A stretch of 64,000 nt of DNA, taken from positions 434,001-498,000 of the forward strand of contig JAUFSD010000023.1 of NCBI GenBank assembly GCA_033030425.1, given 5' to 3'. Made by a program: the position numbers and the translations under genes. This document shows positions 60,434 through 64,000 of the stretch, piece after piece. The notes beneath the pieces are model-generated. The model was given only the letters and a program-made list of their open reading frames with translations, was not told the origin of the DNA and made no database searches. Position 1 is the stretch's first letter; each line of letters opens with the position of its first letter. This DNA comes from Verpa conica (lineage: Eukaryota > Ascomycota > Pezizomycetes > Pezizales > Morchellaceae).

Positions 60434-60443
60434 ATCACGTGAT
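60434..60443. promoter_or_regulatory. ATCACGTGAT palindrome in eIF3b-2/PUS1 bidirectional promoter
   Basis: A 10-bp perfect palindrome with CACGTG core, centred between the two divergent start codons (60339 and 60535). A related tcacgtgc lies at 62746-62753 upstream of NIC96, and the identical 10-mer occurs at 30981-30990. Likely a bHLH-type (Cbf1-like) site; inferred from motif. Confidence 0.4.
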
Positions 60444-60534
60444 TTTGTAAATCTTGGCGTTACAACTCCGCGGTCACTCTTTCGCCCTTTCATCTTTCGG
60501 GTTTCTATAGAGGCGGAAAGTCTTGCTCTTTTCA

Positions 60535-62629
60535 ATGTCCGACAACAATGAAACTCCGAACACAGCTTTGGCAGCTGGTCCACAAAGCTCTGCTCAAGTC
60601 CCCTCGAACGAGGGCGCCAATAATGGCCAGAAAGCTCTCAGGGACAACCGCGATAGAAGGGAAAGTGGCCGCCGAGGGCGTGGGGGCAGAGGTCGGAACG
60701 GCTCTTGGAATGATAAGGGCCGTGGAGAGAAGCGTGGTCGCGAGGATCAAGGGAGAGCCGCTTATAAGTACGTTCGAGGAGTTCGTTTTCCTTGTATATT
60801 TGCTTTTTTAATTCATTAAATGTATTATAAAAGCTAATATGACTAATTGCAAAATAGTCGTAATAGAGACGAGAAGCAACGCTGGAAGAAACAACGGTCC
60901 GATGAAGGGGGAGATGACGTGGTAAAGCAAGAGATAAAGCAAGAGGATGAAGACTCAGCCGGCGAAAAGGAAGAACGAAAACCCAAGCGGAAAGTTGCGG
61001 TCCTTATTGGATACTGTGGAACTGGGTATAAAGGAATGCAATTAAACCCACCGCATAAGAGTATTGAAGGCGATATATTTGAGGCTCTTGTTAAAGCTGG
61101 TGCTATTTCTAAAGCCAATTCCAACGATCCAAAGAAGGTATAGTACTATTTAAATTTCACTTAAAGAAACCCCGCTGATCATCCCGTAGTCATCTCTTGT
61201 TCGCTGTGCACGTACAGACAAGGGTGTCCATGCCGCTGGCAATGTTATCTCTTTGAAGCTTATTATTGAAGATCCAGAAATTGTGCAAAAAATCAACGCT
61301 GAGCTTCCAGAACAAATCCGTGTATGGGGCATTGTACGCACGCTCGGCTCCTTTAGCTGTTACCAGCAGTGTGACAGTAGGAGATACGAATACCTTGTCC
61401 CATCTCACTGTTTTCTACCGCCACACCCGAAAACCTTCCTTGCAAAAAGGGTTAGGGAAATTGCCGAAAAAGAGGGTGACCTTGAAGGGTTCCAAAGTAG
61501 ACAGAAAGAGGTCGAGGGCTGGTGGGACAAGGTCGACAAGAAGGCTGAGGAGATGCTAAAGGATGAAGACCCTGAAATCTTCAAAAGAGCTTTTCATGAA
61601 GCAAATGAGCCAGAGAATGAAGTTGTCTTGAACAATGATGGCCGACTGAGAAGTAAATCTCCGGAAAAAGATGTGGAAATGGAACCTATACAAGTAGAGG
61701 AAAATTCTTGGAATGATGAAACGCGGATTGAAGCATTACGCTGGAAAATTAGGCAAATTCATCGAACCGAGAAGAAGGCATACCGAATATCTCCAGAAAG
61801 ATTAGCGAGAGTAAGAGAAGCGTTTTCTTCCTACCACGGCACCACCAATTTCCATAATTACACTGTCCAGAAAAACTTCAAAGACCCCAGTTCTAAGAGA
61901 TTTATCAAGTCTTTCGAGGTAAGTTTTGTATTATGTGCTAGCTATCCCTTTTTCCAGAAATTAGCTAATCAAGCCTTTCAGGTATTGGATCCAATCATCA
62001 TTAATAATACGGAATGGCTATCTCTACGTGTTCACGGGCAATCATTCATGATGCATCAAATACGTATGCATACCCTATCACACATTCTAAGAACATATCC
62101 TAACTCGGGGTCAAAGGTAAAATGGTTGGTATGGCCATGATGGTTGTCCGCACAGGGTGTCCTATTGAACGTATCCCAGAAACATTCGGGCCTAGAAAGA
62201 TATCCATTCCCAAAGCTCCTAGCCTAGGGCTTCTCTTAGAATCTCCAGTTTTCGAGAACTACAATAAGAACGCCGTAGAAAACCACTCACGAGACCCTAT
62301 CGACTTCACAATACATGCGGAGGAGATGGATGTATTTCGTGAAAAGATGATCTACTCAAAATTGTTTGAAGAGGAAGAAAAATCCAATGTGTAAGAAGAC
62401 CTAACACTTCAACTTGAGTATATGGATTTCTAATGCTCGCTTATCTAGATATACGGGGTTTGTCCACTTTTTGGACGCACATAGCAGCCCGCTTTTTACT
62501 TACTTATCCTCTGGGGGGTTCAAGGCTCTTGATGAAGCACTTGAGGAACAAAAGAATAATAAGAAGGGGCCCGAGTTAGTAGCTGATTCTGAGGATGAAG
62601 ATGTTGGTTCCGGTGCTGAAGGCGGTTAG
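60535..62629 (+). CDS. PUS1: PUS1-like tRNA pseudouridine synthase
   Basis: Six exons: 60535-60767, 60858-61137, 61190-61918, 61982-62063, 62117-62390 and 62449-62629, giving 592 aa. Pus1 converts several tRNA (and U2) uridines to pseudouridine. The N-terminal about 110 residues are disordered and Arg/Gly-rich ([15 protein letters not shown]) then Lys/Glu-rich. The catalytic domain of the TruA family begins at [19 protein letters not shown]; the catalytic Asp is in [15 protein letters not shown]. Later motifs are [33 protein letters not shown] and, in the last exon, [10 protein letters not shown]. An acidic insert (about 350-400) and acidic C-terminus are typical of fungal versions. The Arg-Lys-Met motif is split by an intron inside the Arg codon. 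Confidence 0.94.
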
Positions 62630-62745
62630 AAGCATAGCATTACCACTTCATTTGATCTAAAACTAAAGCTGTAAATAAAAGATATGCATGTATTTTTAAA
62701 GACATCGATAAAGCGTAACGTTTGCGGTTGTGCCAAGCAATACCG

Positions 62746-62753
62746 TCACGTGC
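62746..62753. promoter_or_regulatory. CACGTG motif upstream of NIC96
   Basis: tcacgtgc about 115 bp before the NIC96 start, in the 235-bp gap after PUS1. Candidate bHLH site; motif evidence only. Confidence 0.3.
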
Positions 62754-62864
62754 ATTTGCTGGAGCCTCTCGCGTCGACCTTTGGATTGAAATTCCACCAG
62801 CGTTTGTTTGCATCAAATACCCAACACTCCGCGACCTCCATATCCTTCAACCGCGACAACCATC

Positions 62865-64000
62865 ATGGCTGCTACGGAACCTGCAAATCACGTTTCCACA
62901 CTATTCAGCTCGCTGCTAGAGCAATCCCGAAAACTTCGGCAGGAAACTGACAACGATGGACTAGAAACCGTCCAGCTCGGATTGAACGAGCTCGAGAGGA
63001 GGGCTAAGGACTTGAAGAAGACTCGCGAGGGGTCACAGACCGATGCTAGAGCGTGGGTGTTTTTCTTATATGAGCTATGTAGAGGTGAAGCTGACTGAGG
63101 CGGGGCTATAGACATTATTTGTTGGCGGCGGGTGGAATCAATACCGATGAGGCCTTGCGTGACTTGGACTCTATAGATTTTCAGAACGCCTATGAGCCTT
63201 CTACAATACGAGTAGATACAGATATTGATGTGTGTATCTATATAATTTCCCTTTAGTACTTGATGGAAGATCTCGCGTTGCTAAACACTAGAAACCTTCA
63301 AACAGACCTATCTCCGTAACCGGAAAGAACAAAATGTTATGTCCTCAATCGAAGATGGAATGCGCCGGACAGCTCGGGATTTTGATGCTTTTGTCGCTAA
63401 AAACGTTACTGTGGAATGGGAAGCACAAAAGCAGCGTATCTTTGAACACTTCGGTCTTGCACCACGGAATTCTGCAGCTCCTAGTGGTGGTGCTCCTGTA
63501 AACGATCTTGGGAACAGTACATTCGGTGGTGGCCTCAGCGCGTTTGGTGTCTCCTCATTTGGTCGCTCTAAGCTGGGTCAGTCATTTGGGCCTGGGGTTG
63601 GCAGAGGGAGCGTTTGGGCGAAGTCTACAATGGGCAACAGCATTTTGGGCAGGACAACGACTACAAATACGGCCGGAGCTCCTACCGGGAAACTGTTTAC
63701 TGATATTGACCCTACGAGGCAGAATGAAATGAGTAGGCAGGTACAGCTTAGACAGCAGCAGTTTTCGATCGCTGTCAGGAGTATGAACGAAGTTAGGTTA
63801 GAGGCTGGTACTGCGGATGGCGGGATCTTCCCAGTCATGAAAGTCTTTGGCGACATTACAGGATCTTCTGGAAACGATATGGTAGGCGCTGCGTACTCCT
63901 CCGGAGGTGGTGTATTAAAAGCTTACAAGGAGCCGGAACAGTTGACCCTACAACTTCACGACTCATGGAAATTACTAGGATCTATAACAAACGAATCCGA
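62865..64000 (+). CDS. NIC96: NIC96/NUP93-like nucleoporin (5' part)
   Basis: Exons 62865-63052, 63112-63229 and 63306 to the window edge; incomplete at the 3' end. Nic96/Nup93 is the linker scaffold nucleoporin of the inner ring. The N-terminal region is helical and coiled-coil prone (HVSTLFSSLLEQSRKLRQE), followed by HYLLAAGGINTDEALRDLDS and LRNRKEQNVMSSIEDGMRR, both typical of the family, then a Gly/Ser/Phe linker (NSTFGGGLSAFGVSSFG) and the start of the alpha-solenoid (MKVFGDI). The exon 2-3 junction chosen (GAT/gtgtgt to caaacag/ACC) is the one that keeps the frame; nearby sites are possible. Confidence 0.88.

Overview
This is a gene-dense piece of a filamentous ascomycete (Pezizomycotina) nuclear genome. 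Nearly every conserved gene has short introns (about 45-110 nt) with GT..AG ends. The housekeeping genes are fungal in form: a URA2-type carbamoyl-phosphate synthase/aspartate transcarbamylase fusion, RRN6, BRR2, VPS45, SEN15, ICP55, MTR3, PUS1, NIC96 and a TTC27/EMW1-like TPR protein. Two full NACHT-ankyrin (NLR/STAND) genes and several transposon footprints are also present. The exact lineage cannot be read from the sequence; NLR-rich Pezizomycotina, possibly Pezizomycetes, would fit, but this is only a guess.

Layout. 1-3.8 kb holds no gene, but has a 19-bp minisatellite, a perfect palindrome and a possible solo LTR. 3.8-11.4 kb carries a small SAM methyltransferase (+) with an 11-nt exon, an RRN6-like Pol I factor (-) and the TPR protein (-). 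12.1-14.6 kb is a complete eIF3b gene (+). 15.6-20 kb is NLR1 (-, HeLo-like N-terminus/NACHT/21 ankyrin repeats). 20-23.2 kb is gene-free. 23.3-30.7 kb is URA2 (+). 31.3-35.5 kb is NLR2 (+), whose last ankyrin repeat is cut by a short A-tailed insertion with a 14-bp target duplication. 36.0-38.3 kb is a nest of transposons: a 5'-truncated LINE inside a TA-flanked MITE inside a foldback element. 39-45.8 kb is BRR2 (-), 46.5-48.6 kb VPS45 (-), 49.4-51.8 kb the divergent pair SEN15 (-)/ICP55 (+). 51.8-54.4 kb is gene-free with a 372-bp GC-rich-ended MITE. 54.4-57.4 kb holds MTR3 (-, with a GC-AG intron), a small spliced transcription unit whose two long introns each contain a candidate C/D snoRNA, and two short hypothetical genes. 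57.9-60.3 kb is a second complete eIF3b gene (-), divergent from PUS1 (+). NIC96 (+) runs off the right edge.

The most notable features are the two NLRs flanking URA2 and pointing away from it. They have different N-terminal domains but the same splice architecture. In both, Walker A sits on a 25-nt micro-exon preceded by an exon of exactly 174 nt, and both ankyrin arrays show a recent duplication with the same 297-bp (three-repeat) period. Two intact, diverged eIF3b genes with the same exon plan in one 64-kb window are also unusual for a normally single-copy translation factor. Exon joins were derived by hand from splice signals, reading phase and family resemblance. For the conserved multi-exon genes that are complete in the window the summed exon lengths close in frame.
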